From Carboxylicivirga longa (GTDB lineage: Bacteria > Bacteroidota > Bacteroidia > Bacteroidales > Marinilabiliaceae), in the NCBI RefSeq assembly GCF_050589825.1, contig NZ_JBNGOZ010000020.1, positions 28,670 through 92,669 of the forward strand: a stretch of DNA of 64,000 bases, read 5' to 3'. Positions 22,215 to 31,988 of this stretch are shown here, piece by piece; the first letter of the stretch is position 1; the number at the start of each line of letters is the position of its first letter. The position numbers and the translations under genes were made by a program. The notes beneath the pieces were generated by a model. The model was not told the DNA's origin and ran no database searches. It saw only the letters and a program-made list of their open reading frames with translations.

Positions 22215-24575
22215 TTAGAAGAATTCCTCCGTTATTGGCATTTCTTCTTCTTCGGTCTCAATTTCGCCTTCGCCAGGATTAGTGGTCGACTCGCCACAGT
22301 CGATATTAATATTGAAGTTAAGTGGCTCTTCAAATTCATCCTCAAGGGTGATGTCGAGCTCCTCATCGGCATAAACATCTTGCATATAGAGGGCAAAGAT
22401 TGGCAATGCCATGTTGGCACCCTGTCCAAGGCCAATTCCATCAAAGTGGATATCGCGGTCTTCGCCACCAACCCATACTCCGGTAACCAGTTGTGGTGTA
22501 ACGCCCATAAACCAGCCGTCGGAGTGATTCTGTGTGGTGCCTGTTTTACCACCAATCTGGCCAAATAATTGATACCTGAAGCGCAGTCGGCGTCCAGTTC
22601 CCTGGTTTACAACTCCCTGCAGCAGGTTGAGCATCAGAAAGGCGGTTGTCTCGCTGATGGCCTCTCTTTTTTGTGGGTGAAAATCGCTGATTACATTGCC
22701 GTAACGATCCTCAATGCGGGTTACAATCATGGGGTCGATGTGTACCCCTTTGTTGGCGAAGGTACAATAGCTGCTGGTCATCTCCATCAGTCCAAAATCT
22801 GGCGTGCCCAAACACAAAGCCGGTACGGCATCCATGGGGCTTTTGATCCCCAGCTCGTGAATGGTGTTGGCCACGGCTTGCGGGTTAAACTGTTTCATCA
22901 CCCAGGCAGTAATATTATTGTTGGAGTTGGCAAGTCCCCACTTCAGCGTTACCATCTCGCCTGCCCGTTTGCTGCCGCTGTTGCGCGGTGTCCATGTTTT
23001 TCCGCTACCCAAATAGAAGGTTTGTGCGATGTTGGGTACTAAGTCGCAAGGTGTAAAACCCTCCTGCATGGCCAGGGTGTATACAAAGGGCTTGATGGTG
23101 GAGCCCACCTGTCGCTTGCCTTTTCCTGCCATGTCGTACATAAAATGCTTGAAATTAGGGCCGCCCACGTAGGCTTTCACATGTCCCGACAGGGGATCAA
23201 TAGAGATCATGCCGGCACGCAGGAAAAATTTATAGTGGTGAATGGAGTCCAGTGGGGTCATCATAGTGTCGCGTTCGCCCTTCCAGGTAAAAACCTTCAT
23301 GTCGTAGGGTGTATTAAAAACACGCATAATGCTGTCCATGTCGGCACCATTGCGTCGCAAGTCGCGGTATCGATCCGTGTTTTTAATGGAGCGTTCAATA
23401 ATGCTTTCGTAGTCTTCCTGCGACAAATCCTTGGTAAACGGAGCCCGCGGGCGTCCCTTCTTCTCGGTGAAGAATTTGGGCTGTAGGTCTTCCTTTAAGT
23501 GCGTTTTAACAGCTTTTTCAGCATATTGCTGCAGGCGGGCATCCAGGGTTGTGTATATCTTCAGGCCGTCTTTGTAGATGTCGTAGCGGCTTCCATCAGG
23601 GCGATAGTTTTTATGAATCCATCCGTACAGGGGATCATCTTCCCAGCGGGCACTGTCTTCCAGAAATCGTTGCTCCATCCACGAGGGGTAGTTTGAGCGC
23701 TGGGGCTCATCAGCGGTGAGTGTTAAGCGCAGGTATTCTCGGAAGTATGGCGCTGGACCTTCTTTGTGGTCAGCACGATTAAATTCCAACTGAAGGGGAA
23801 TGCTGGAAATGGAGTCGTACTCAGCTTTTGTGAGATATTGTGCCTTGTACATCTGTTTGAGAACCACATTGCGCCGCTCTTGTGTTAACTCGGGCCGACG
23901 CACCGGATTGTACAGCGCCGGATTTTTCAGCATACCAATAATAACAGCTGCTTGTTCCACTTTAATGGAGTCGGTTCCGGTATTGAAAAAGGTTTGAGCA
24001 GCACTTTTAATACCATAGGCATCATAAATAAATTCAGCCTTGTTAAGGTACATGGTTAATATCTCTTCCTTGGTGTAGCTGCGTTCAAGCTTAACCGCAA
24101 TAACCCACTCTTTCAGTTTCTGAAATGCACGTTCCAGGGTGCTTGAGGCACGGCCGTGGAAAAGTAACTTGGCCAGCTGCTGGGTAATGGTACTACCACC
24201 GCCCGAACTCTGATCCTGCATAATGATGGTGCGGAAGATAACGCGTGCCAAGCCCCGGGCATCGATGCCCGAGTGATCGTGAAAACGAACATCCTCGGTA
24301 GCAATCAGGGCGTTAATGATGTTGGGTGATAACTCTTCGTAAAGGCTGTAGCTGCGGTTTTCGCGAAAGTAGTTGCCCAGCAGCTGATGGTCGCTGGATA
24401 GTACTTCGGTAGCCAGATTGCTTTTGGGATTTTCAAGCTCTTCAAAAGAGGGCATAAAGCCCAACATGCCACTGGAGATGAGCGCAAACAGTGTAAATAC
24501 CGCGGCGATGCCCCCAATCACAAGCATCCAAAACACACGGATTCTTTTTTTGTATTTCGATTTTGTATCGTTCAT
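22215..24575 (-). CDS. mrcA: Bifunctional penicillin-binding protein 1A
   Basis: A 786-residue class A PBP that polymerises glycan and cross-links peptidoglycan. It has one N-terminal TM (about 11-35). The GT51 transglycosylase domain has the catalytic-Glu motif ALIATEDVRFHDHSGID (about 90-106) and GGSTITQQLAKLL. The transpeptidase domain has SxxK in VGSTIKPFVY (about 490), SxN in ANSNNNITAW and KTG in GKTGTTQNHSDGWF. The last 40 residues form an acidic tail rich in E. The start ATG at 24575 faces the topA promoter region. It is monocistronic with its own bidirectional terminator. Confidence 0.96.
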   Translation of the reverse strand: MNDTKSKYKKRIRVFWMLVIGGIAAVFTLFALISSGMLGFMPSFEELENPKSNLATEVLSSDHQLLGNYFRENRSYSLYEELSPNIINALIATEDVRFHDHSGIDARGLARVIFRTIIMQDQSSGGGSTITQQLAKLLFHGRASSTLERAFQKLKEWVIAVKLERSYTKEEILTMYLNKAEFIYDAYGIKSAAQTFFNTGTDSIKVEQAAVIIGMLKNPALYNPVRRPELTQERRNVVLKQMYKAQYLTKAEYDSISSIPLQLEFNRADHKEGPAPYFREYLRLTLTADEPQRSNYPSWMEQRFLEDSARWEDDPLYGWIHKNYRPDGSRYDIYKDGLKIYTTLDARLQQYAEKAVKTHLKEDLQPKFFTEKKGRPRAPFTKDLSQEDYESIIERSIKNTDRYRDLRRNGADMDSIMRVFNTPYDMKVFTWKGERDTMMTPLDSIHHYKFFLRAGMISIDPLSGHVKAYVGGPNFKHFMYDMAGKGKRQVGSTIKPFVYTLAMQEGFTPCDLVPNIAQTFYLGSGKTWTPRNSGSKRAGEMVTLKWGLANSNNNITAWVMKQFNPQAVANTIHELGIKSPMDAVPALCLGTPDFGLMEMTSSYCTFANKGVHIDPMIVTRIEDRYGNVISDFHPQKREAISETTAFLMLNLLQGVVNQGTGRRLRFRYQLFGQIGGKTGTTQNHSDGWFMGVTPQLVTGVWVGGEDRDIHFDGIGLGQGANMALPIFALYMQDVYADEELDITLEDEFEEPLNFNINIDCGESTTNPGEGEIETEEEEMPITEEFF

Positions 24576-24883
24576 ATTATTTCCGAAGTTTAATGTTTAT
24601 GAAGATGGCGCTAAATAAGTTCTTGTATTTTAATTTATTCATATTGGCGCTGCTGTGTAATAAGAATTTGCTAAGCAGTAATTAAAAAAGTATGGTTCGA
24701 ATGCAAGGACAGCGTCCTTGGGGTTTCTTTTAACGATTAATAATTTGGCGTAAAAATAGTAAAATTTGACGGATGGAAGGTGGCTAAGGTTTGCGTAAAG
24801 CATTTTCATTTTTTAACATTGTGCCGATTTTAACTACTTTTGCGAGCTCAAACATAAAGAGGCGTTTGTAAGACAATTGAGAG
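24576..24883. other. 308-bp divergent intergenic region, PBP1A/topA
   Basis: Non-coding, AT-rich and holding the promoters of two divergent genes. The only element I can support is TACTTTTG at 24835-24842, facing topA. I see no clear leftward TAnnTTTG for the PBP gene and no stable hairpin. Confidence 0.6.
24835..24842 (+). promoter_or_regulatory. Possible -7 element of topA
   Basis: TACTTTTG matches TAnnTTTG, 42 bases before the topA ATG. The -33 element is not well placed. Confidence 0.5.
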
Positions 24884-27346
24884 ATGGGTAAAAAAACAAC
24901 GGTTACAGAAGAGAATCTGGTGATTGTGGAGTCACCGGCAAAAGCAAAAACAATTGAAAAGTTTTTGGGAAAAGACTTTTTGGTGAAGTCCAGCTATGGG
25001 CATATTCGCGACTTATCCAAAAGTGATTTTGGGGTCGATATAAATAATAACTATCAGCCGGATTATATTATCTCATCTGATAAAAAAGACGTTGTTAAGG
25101 AATTAAAGCAGCTGGCAAAGAAAGCCAAGATGGTATGGCTCGCCTCCGATGAGGACCGCGAGGGAGAGGCCATTGCCTGGCATTTGTATGAGACGCTTGA
25201 GTTGAAGGAAGAAAATACCCGAAGAATTGTCTTTCATGAGATTACAAAGGATGCCATTCAGCGCGCTGTGGAGAATCCCCGTAAGATTGATGTGAACCTT
25301 GTAAATGCCCAACAGGCCCGCCGTGTACTCGATCGCCTTGTGGGTTTTGAGCTTTCTCCTGTGCTGTGGCGTAAAGTAAAGCCTTCCTTGTCGGCCGGGC
25401 GTGTCCAGTCAGTGGCTGTGCGCTTGATTGTGGAGCGCGAGCGGGAAGTGTTCGCGTTTAAGCCGGTATCATCTTATCGTGTAACTGCGGTATTTGAGGT
25501 AACCGACGAAAAGGGACGTGTAAAAGAGCTCAAAGCCGAATTGGGACGTCGTTTTAAAACACTGGATGAGACAAAAGCTTTTGTAGAGCAGTGCGCCGAC
25601 GCTCGTTTCCTGGTGTCTCAGGTTGAAAAGAAGCCAACCAAGAAAACACCGGCCGCTCCCTTTACCACTTCTACTCTGCAGCAAGAGGCATCGCGTAAGC
25701 TGGGATACTCCGTATCTCAAACCATGTCCATTGCGCAAAAGCTGTATGAGGCAGGTAAAATCACCTATATGCGTACCGACTCGGTGAACCTTTCTGACCT
25801 GGCTTTAAATATGGCTTCGGCACAGATTACCGAAAAGATGGGTGCCGAATATGTTAAGATTAGAAAGTACAAGACCAAGGCCAAAGGTGCACAAGAGGCG
25901 CACGAGGCCATTCGTCCAACTTATTTAGATAAAGAAACAGTGGCCGGCTCGGCGCAGGAAAAACGTCTGTATGAATTAATATGGAAGCGAACCATTGCCT
26001 CGCAAATGAGCGATGCCCAGTTGGAAAAAACCATTATACATATCGATGCCGGCGATACCGGGGAGAAGTTCAATGCCACCGGTGAAATCATCAAGTTCGA
26101 TGGTTTCTTAAAAGTATACATCGAGTCGACCGATAATGATAACGAGCAGGATGATCGCGAGAGCGTTCTATTACCGCCCATCAGCAAGGGCGAGGAGTTG
26201 AGTATGCTGAATGTGGAAGCCCGGCAGCGTTGGAGTCAGAAGCCTGCCCGTTATACGGAAGCAAGCCTTGTGCGTAAGCTCGAAGAGCTGGGTATTGGTC
26301 GTCCATCTACCTATGCACCTACCATTTCAACCATTCAGAACCGAGGCTATGTTGAGAAGGAAGATCGTGATGGTACCGAACGCGTTTATCAACATCTGTG
26401 GCTGGAAAAAGGTAAGCCACTTGTTGCGGGTGAAAAGACGGAAATAACAGGTGCCGAACGTAGTAAACTCTTCCCAACGGACATCGGTATGGTGGTTAAC
26501 GATTTCCTGGTGAAGTATTTTGAAAATATTGTGTCTTACGATTTTACGGCCAAGGTAGAGAAGGAATTTGATGATGTGGCTATGGGTAACACAGAGTGGA
26601 CACAATCCATCGATGAGTTTTATAAACCTTTTCATGTAAGGGTGGAAGAGACCCTGGAGCAATCCGAGAAGAGTACCGGTGAACGTATTCTGGGTAATGA
26701 TCCGACAACAGGCAAGCCGGTATCGGTGCGCATTGGTCGTTTTGGTCCCCTGGCACAAATTGGTGTTTCCTCCGATGAAGAGGATGCTGAGAAGCCTCGT
26801 TTTGCCTCATTACGCAAGGGACAGCATCTGGAAACAATAACCCTTGAGGAAGCCCTTGATTTATTTAAATTGCCCCGTACACTGGGTGAGTTCGAAGATA
26901 AAGTGGTGGTGATTGGCATTGGTCGTTTTGGTCCTTATATTCGCCACGATGGTAAGTTTGTGTCCTTAAAAAAAGGCGAGGATGATCCGCTGGAGATCGA
27001 TTTGGAAACTGCTATTGAACGCATTAAAACAAAGCGCGAAGAGGATCTGAAAAAGATTATTAAGTGCTTTGATGAAGAACCCGAGTTGCAAATATTAAAC
27101 GGGCGTTGGGGGCCGTTTATCAAATATCAGAAAAAGAATTTCAAAATTCCGAAGGATAAAAATGCGGAAGAATTATCTTTGGATGATTGTAAGGCGCTGA
27201 TTGCTGCTGATAGCAAGTCATCAGCGAAGAAATCAACAAAAAAAGCGCCCGCAAAAAAGGCAGCGGCGAAGAAGACAACAGCAACAACAAAAACCAAAAA
27301 AACAACGGCAAGCAAAAAGACGACCACCACTAAGAAACCCAAATAA
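24884..27346 (+). CDS. topA: DNA topoisomerase I
   Basis: An 820-residue type IA topoisomerase that relaxes negative supercoils. The Toprim domain starts with VIVESPAKAKTIEKFLG (about residues 13-29) and has the ASDEDREGEAIAWHL acidic motif (about 88-102). The active-site tyrosine is in ITYMRTDSVNLS (about residue 297). Instead of zinc fingers it carries three C-terminal topo-C repeats: GRFGPLAQIG, GRFGPYIRHDGK and GRWGPFIKYQKKNF. These are followed by a Lys/Ala/Thr-rich tail of about 45 residues that should bind DNA. A GTG-started gene follows after 8 bp, so the two are likely co-transcribed. Confidence 0.97.
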   Translation: MGKKTTVTEENLVIVESPAKAKTIEKFLGKDFLVKSSYGHIRDLSKSDFGVDINNNYQPDYIISSDKKDVVKELKQLAKKAKMVWLASDEDREGEAIAWHLYETLELKEENTRRIVFHEITKDAIQRAVENPRKIDVNLVNAQQARRVLDRLVGFELSPVLWRKVKPSLSAGRVQSVAVRLIVEREREVFAFKPVSSYRVTAVFEVTDEKGRVKELKAELGRRFKTLDETKAFVEQCADARFLVSQVEKKPTKKTPAAPFTTSTLQQEASRKLGYSVSQTMSIAQKLYEAGKITYMRTDSVNLSDLALNMASAQITEKMGAEYVKIRKYKTKAKGAQEAHEAIRPTYLDKETVAGSAQEKRLYELIWKRTIASQMSDAQLEKTIIHIDAGDTGEKFNATGEIIKFDGFLKVYIESTDNDNEQDDRESVLLPPISKGEELSMLNVEARQRWSQKPARYTEASLVRKLEELGIGRPSTYAPTISTIQNRGYVEKEDRDGTERVYQHLWLEKGKPLVAGEKTEITGAERSKLFPTDIGMVVNDFLVKYFENIVSYDFTAKVEKEFDDVAMGNTEWTQSIDEFYKPFHVRVEETLEQSEKSTGERILGNDPTTGKPVSVRIGRFGPLAQIGVSSDEEDAEKPRFASLRKGQHLETITLEEALDLFKLPRTLGEFEDKVVVIGIGRFGPYIRHDGKFVSLKKGEDDPLEIDLETAIERIKTKREEDLKKIIKCFDEEPELQILNGRWGPFIKYQKKNFKIPKDKNAEELSLDDCKALIAADSKSSAKKSTKKAPAKKAAAKKTTATTKTKKTTASKKTTTTKKPK

Positions 27347-27354
27347 TCTAACCT

Positions 27355-28515
27355 GTGACTGAAGACCTGATACACTATTTTGATCGACCTAATTATACAC
27401 TTTTATCAGCATTTGAAGGACTTGATGAGGAGCGTTTAGTGCATCAGCTCATTTGCTACCAGGATCAAAAGGTGGTGGATTGGAGTAATGTGGATGTGGC
27501 CGTAATTGGTATTGCCGATGCACGTAACTCTTTGAACAAGGGGTGTGCACAAGCTCCCGATGCGGTACGGAGGCATCTCTACGGTCTTCGCGCACTTTCC
27601 AAGTTGCTTTCAATCATTGATTTGGGCAATATCCGTGGTAAAACCATCGATGATCGTTATGCAGCCCTGCAGGGCGTGGTGACTGAACTGCTTGAAAAAG
27701 ATATCGCCATCATTGTGTTGGGCGGCAGTCAGGATTATACCTTGCCCGTGGCAAAGGCTGTTCGAAAGGCTCAAAAGGCATACAATTTAGCTTTAGTTGA
27801 TAGTAAAATTGATTGGCTGGCTCCCGATGTTGATTATTCGGCGGCCAGCTTTTTGGGTTATTTGTGTACCAATCCCGAATCAGCACCGGCCGATCTATAT
27901 GCCATCGGTCTTCAAAATTATTTGTGCAGTGCCAGCCAGGAATCGCACCTGCGTAAGCTGGCATATGAAACCATACGCCTTGGGCAGATACGGCAACATG
28001 GGCATCGCTATGTTGAGCCGTTTATGCGCGATGCCGATGTAATAAGCGTGGATATGACCGTGGTGCGTCAGTGCGATCAACCGGCACGGCCTACGCCCAT
28101 GCCTAACGGTCTTACCGGTGAGGAGTTGTGTCAATTGTTGTGGTATGCCGGGCAGAGTGATCGTATGAAGGTATTTGGTGTTTTTGAGTTGGATAAAGTA
28201 TTGGATATCAATGATCAAGGTGTTGTTTTAGAGGCGCAGGCTATTTGGCATATACTAGAAGGAGTTGCTTTACGTTATAAAGATTACCCGGTGAAAGATT
28301 TGGAGCAGTACAGGCAATTTATTGTCTATCTGGATGATTATGAACTGGAGATTAAGTTTTATAATAATATAGATAATGATCGATGGTGGGTAGAAATACC
28401 CCGCGGAGAGGGTGACAAAGACGTTATAGCATGCGGACGCAGCGATTTTGAAACGGCATCGGCCAATGAAATACCGGAAAAATGGTTCCGTTATTTTCAA
28501 AAAAAGCACTTGTAA
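27355..28515 (+). CDS. Arginase/agmatinase-fold protein with degenerate metal site
   Basis: A 386-residue ureohydrolase-fold protein starting with GTG at 27355. The framework is clear: VAVIGIADARNSLNKGCAQAPDAVRRHLY near the N-terminus is the family's G-x-P-x-x-x-R region. The metal-binding motifs are altered: GGSQDY instead of GGDHS, DSKIDW instead of DAHxD, and SVDMTVVRQCDQP instead of SxDxDxxDP. A functional dinuclear Mn site is therefore unlikely. The C-terminal 90 residues are an extra region rich in aromatic and acidic residues. It lies between topA and the T9SS genes, whose first member begins 128 bp downstream, so a non-catalytic accessory role is possible but unproven. Confidence 0.85.
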   Translation: MTEDLIHYFDRPNYTLLSAFEGLDEERLVHQLICYQDQKVVDWSNVDVAVIGIADARNSLNKGCAQAPDAVRRHLYGLRALSKLLSIIDLGNIRGKTIDDRYAALQGVVTELLEKDIAIIVLGGSQDYTLPVAKAVRKAQKAYNLALVDSKIDWLAPDVDYSAASFLGYLCTNPESAPADLYAIGLQNYLCSASQESHLRKLAYETIRLGQIRQHGHRYVEPFMRDADVISVDMTVVRQCDQPARPTPMPNGLTGEELCQLLWYAGQSDRMKVFGVFELDKVLDINDQGVVLEAQAIWHILEGVALRYKDYPVKDLEQYRQFIVYLDDYELEIKFYNNIDNDRWWVEIPRGEGDKDVIACGRSDFETASANEIPEKWFRYFQKKHL

Positions 28516-28643
28516 ATCAGCATAAAAACCGGCTTTTAGAATTTATAAGTTTTAAAATTGAAACCTTTATTGTGAAATAAGAGTATATATCCCCAGCATT
28601 TGGTCAGCTGGAAAAAACGAAAAAGAAAGGACTAAGGTTCATA

Positions 28644-29642
28644 ATGTTATACCAGCTTTTTAGATGCATGGCTAGGAGAATAGTATTTTTTCTGTTACTT
28701 TGCGTTGCTTCTCAGGCATGGGGGCAGCAGTATCCGCAGTTTAGTCAGAATATGTTTAATCAACTGACTGTCAATCCGGGATACGCAGGAGCCAATGAGA
28801 TGGTTAATCTTACGCTTGGTAACAGACAGCAGTGGATGGGCGGTTTTAAAGCCAATGATGGTTCATCCATGGCACCAAGTACAACGGTATTTGGGGCAGA
28901 TACAGAAGTTAACTTACTGGGATGGGAAAGCGGAGTTGGTTTATCCCTTATGAACGACGAGATTGGTGCATTTACCACCTTGTATATGTCGGCTATATAT
29001 GCCAAACGCTGGGAGACAGATTATGGTAAGCTCGGTGTCGGACTCTCCTTCGGTCTCATTAATCAAAGTATTAATGGGGGTATTTTATCGACCATGCCCG
29101 GCGGGGGAGATTTGATGGGTGTTGATTGGGACAAGGAAGAAGGGCCATTTCCCGATGATGCAGGTACTGCTTTTGATATGGGGCTGGGTGCCTTTCTGGA
29201 ACACAAAGATTATTATCTGGGTATTTCCGTGGCGCACCTTAACCGGCCCAAGCCGAAATTTAAGGAGACATATACCATTTATCTCGATCGAACGGTGTTT
29301 ATCACAGGTGGCTATCATATCCCTTTAAAGAAACCACCAATCGTGCTGATTCCTTCTGTGTTTTTGAAAACAAATATGTCAAGTGTACAGGTTGATTTTA
29401 ATATCAACGGGGTGCTAAAAGATAAATATTGGGGCGGATTAACCTACCGGTTACAGGACGCAATTGTGTTGCTCGGTGGTGTAGAACTCAACAATGGATT
29501 GCGCATCGGCTATAGTTACGATGTTAGTGTTTCCAGGTTGAACGATGCAAAAAGTGGTTCCCATGAAATAATGCTTGGCTACCGTTTCGATTTGAGTCTT
29601 GAAAAAAGAAAGAAACAGTATAAAAGCGTAAGATATTTATAA
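28644..29642 (+). CDS. PorP/SprF-family outer-membrane protein
   Basis: A 332-residue PorP/SprF-type protein. A signal peptide is present (RRIVFFLLLCVASQAWG, cleaved before QQYPQFSQ). The mature N-terminus QQYPQFSQNMFNQLTVNPGYAGA is the hallmark of the family. It continues with repeated beta-strands ending in a membrane-barrel-like GYRFDLS. A second in-frame ATG at 28668 is an equally possible start. In Porphyromonas gingivalis porP precedes porKLMN, and the same order holds here. Family members help T9SS cargo retention and C-terminal-domain handling at the outer membrane. A leader of 128 bp separates it from the arginase-like gene. Confidence 0.93.
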   Translation: MLYQLFRCMARRIVFFLLLCVASQAWGQQYPQFSQNMFNQLTVNPGYAGANEMVNLTLGNRQQWMGGFKANDGSSMAPSTTVFGADTEVNLLGWESGVGLSLMNDEIGAFTTLYMSAIYAKRWETDYGKLGVGLSFGLINQSINGGILSTMPGGGDLMGVDWDKEEGPFPDDAGTAFDMGLGAFLEHKDYYLGISVAHLNRPKPKFKETYTIYLDRTVFITGGYHIPLKKPPIVLIPSVFLKTNMSSVQVDFNINGVLKDKYWGGLTYRLQDAIVLLGGVELNNGLRIGYSYDVSVSRLNDAKSGSHEIMLGYRFDLSLEKRKKQYKSVRYL

Positions 29643-29691
29643 GCGAATAAGAACGAATAAGTAAAAGAGTAATTCAGATATTAAGGCTATT

Positions 29692-31020
29692 ATGAAGAAA
29701 ATACTTGCCATCAGTGTCATTTTTATCACCATCTTAACTGGATGCGGACAATCCAGTGGTGGAGAATTAGTGGGCGTTCATCGCCAGGCCTCATTCTACG
29801 AACCCGATCCCTACGGTATGCTTTTTATTCCGCAGGGTAGCTTCAATATGGGCCCCAATGATATGGACATTGCCAACACAATGACCTCTCAGTCAAAGAC
29901 TGTTTCGGTTCGTTCGTTCTGGATGGACGAAACGGAAATAACCAATGGCGAATATCGCCAGTTTGTATATTGGGTGAGAGACTCCATTGCGCGTCGTCTG
30001 CTGGGTGATCAGTTTGAAGAGTTTTTGATTACCGAAGATTACCTGGGTAACGAAATAGATCCGCCATTTATCCAATGGGATGAGCCAATCGAATGGGATA
30101 ATGAGGAGTTTGCCGAAATTCTGGATGAAATGTTCTTACCGGAAAACGAGCGTTTTTTCCGCCGTAAAGAGATTGATACCCGCAAGTTAACCTACGAATA
30201 CGAATGGGTAGACCTTTTGCAAGCTGCCAAACGTAGCAATCGTTATAACTTCGAAACCAAGCAATACGAAGGTGTTGTGTATGATCAGAATGGTGAGGAA
30301 AGAGAAATTAAAGACCGTTCGGCTTTCATCATGAAAGATGCAGTGAATGTTTACCCTGATACCTTATGCTGGATTGCCGATTTTACCTATTCGTTTAACG
30401 AGCCTTGGACAGAAAAATATTTTTGGCACCCTGGTTTCGACGAGTATCCGGTAGTGGGCGTTAACTGGAAGCAGGCAAGTGCTTTCTGTATCTGGCGTAC
30501 ACAACTGTTGAATAACTATCTGAACTCAAAAGGCGAACCCGTAGTAAACAACTATCGTCTGCCCACCGAGGCTGAATGGGAATATGCAGCGCGTGGTGGT
30601 CTGGAACATGCAATGTACCCATGGGGTGGTATGTATACCCGCAACGATAAGGGTTGTTTCCTGGCCAACTTTAAGCCTTTACGCGGTCGTTACGGCGATG
30701 ATGGTGGTATGACAACAATGTCCGTAGGGTCATACGCGCCAAACGACTACGGTTTATTCGATATGTCGGGTAACGTGGCCGAATGGACCTCGAGCGCCTA
30801 TGATGAGTCGGCTTACACTTTTACGCATGATTTTAACCCAACCTATAAATACAATGCCCTGCCGGATGATCCGCACGTAATGAAGCGAAAAGTATTACGG
30901 GGTGGTTCCTGGAAAGACGTTGGTTACTTCCTGCAAAACGGAACACGTACCTACGAATATCAGGATTCATCGAAATCGTTTATCGGATTCCGTTGTGTAA
31001 GGGATGTGATTGGCGACTAA
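29692..31020 (+). CDS. gldK: Gliding motility/T9SS lipoprotein GldK (PorK)
   Basis: A 442-residue outer-membrane lipoprotein (lipobox ILTGCGQ, Cys at about residue 18). The body is a sulfatase-modifying-factor (FGE-like) fold: MLFIPQGSFNMGPND near residue 43, WMDETEITNGEYRQFV, then RLPTEAEWEYAARGG (about 285), DMSGNVAEWTSSAY (about 360) and a C-terminal VLRGGSWKD with GFRCVRD. With GldN it forms the large periplasmic ring of the T9SS tethered to the outer membrane. It lies 49 bp after the PorP-like gene and 84 bp before gldL, and the order gldK-L-M-N is canonical. Confidence 0.96.
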   Translation: MKKILAISVIFITILTGCGQSSGGELVGVHRQASFYEPDPYGMLFIPQGSFNMGPNDMDIANTMTSQSKTVSVRSFWMDETEITNGEYRQFVYWVRDSIARRLLGDQFEEFLITEDYLGNEIDPPFIQWDEPIEWDNEEFAEILDEMFLPENERFFRRKEIDTRKLTYEYEWVDLLQAAKRSNRYNFETKQYEGVVYDQNGEEREIKDRSAFIMKDAVNVYPDTLCWIADFTYSFNEPWTEKYFWHPGFDEYPVVGVNWKQASAFCIWRTQLLNNYLNSKGEPVVNNYRLPTEAEWEYAARGGLEHAMYPWGGMYTRNDKGCFLANFKPLRGRYGDDGGMTTMSVGSYAPNDYGLFDMSGNVAEWTSSAYDESAYTFTHDFNPTYKYNALPDDPHVMKRKVLRGGSWKDVGYFLQNGTRTYEYQDSSKSFIGFRCVRDVIGD

Positions 31021-31104
31021 CAAAGAGAATTGGGAATTAGGGATGTAATTGGGGGATTGAGCCTAATCAATTTTTGGACGGTTAATTGAAAAAAAGAAGT
31101 CATT

Positions 31105-31950
31105 ATGAGTATTTCGGAATTTGTTGAAAGCCCTGCCTATAAAAACGTAATGGGCAAAGTATATGGTTTGGGTGCTGCGGTGGTTATCCTGGGTGCGCTC
31201 TGGAAAATTCTTCACCTGCCCGGTGCTTCTATTATGCTGATCGCTGGTTTGGGTACTGAGGCCATTATTTTTGCGCTTTCTGCTTTTGAAAAACCCCACG
31301 AGATGCCCGATTGGGGGCTTGTATTTCCCGAGTTACACGGTCTTGAACCACGTGAGCAAAGCAACCATGGTGGAGGCGGTGGAGGAGGAAGCGAACTGGC
31401 AGCCCTGGTACAGGCTGGTAGTCTCGATGCCAAAGACCTTGAGAAACTAACCGACGGTATTAAGAAATTATCGAATACGTCGTCACAGCTATCCGATCTG
31501 AGTGATGCTTCTCTGGCTACCAACGCTTATGTTGAAAGCATGAAGTCGGCCGGTAATGCCGTGGGGCAGTTTGCCAGTCAACAGGCCTCTATGGCACAAA
31601 GCAGCCAAGCCTTAGCCGATGTGTACGCCAGCTCAGGACAGAATCTGAAATCACACTTTGAAGCGCTGTCAGCTAATAATAGCAATTATAGCGATAAGTT
31701 AAGTGAGGTAACCAAAAATCTGTCTGCCATCAATTCGGCTTATGAGTTGCAGTTACAAGGGGTCAATAGTCAAGTGCAGGCCTCACAGGCACTAACACAA
31801 GGTTTATCTGAAATATCTAATCAGTTTCAGCAGTCCGCAGGCGATGCCAAGGTGTATCGCGATCAGGTGGCGCAGCTGAGTAAATCGGTATCAGAGCTAA
31901 ATGCCATCTATGGTAATATGCTTAGTGCTATGAATATGGGAAGTAAATAA
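31105..31950 (+). CDS. gldL: T9SS/gliding motor protein GldL (PorL)
   Basis: A 281-residue inner-membrane protein with two N-terminal transmembrane helices (about 17-36 and 41-60) and a long cytoplasmic region rich in Ser/Ala/Gln with coiled-coil potential. The second helix contains the conserved intramembrane glutamate (LIAGLGTEAIIF, Glu at about residue 52). The WKILHLPG turn between the helices holds the conserved lysine. GldL and GldM form the proton-driven rotary motor that powers secretion and gliding. A glycine run of about 7 residues near residue 91 links membrane and cytoplasmic parts. Confidence 0.96.
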   Translation: MSISEFVESPAYKNVMGKVYGLGAAVVILGALWKILHLPGASIMLIAGLGTEAIIFALSAFEKPHEMPDWGLVFPELHGLEPREQSNHGGGGGGGSELAALVQAGSLDAKDLEKLTDGIKKLSNTSSQLSDLSDASLATNAYVESMKSAGNAVGQFASQQASMAQSSQALADVYASSGQNLKSHFEALSANNSNYSDKLSEVTKNLSAINSAYELQLQGVNSQVQASQALTQGLSEISNQFQQSAGDAKVYRDQVAQLSKSVSELNAIYGNMLSAMNMGSK

Positions 31951-31988
31951 TCAGGAAGATCATTAATAACTGCTAAAAGAAGAAGAAT

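Noticed and set aside
26211..26447. Open frame on the + strand inside topA and similar long antisense frames in gldM, PBP1A and the RND pump gene
   Set aside because: They overlap well-supported conserved genes and have low-complexity or implausible protein sequences.
27250..27346. Lysine/alanine/threonine-rich low-complexity 3' end of topA as a possible repeat or frameshift
   Set aside because: Basic low-complexity tails are common in Bacteroidota topoisomerase I and the frame stays open to a normal stop.
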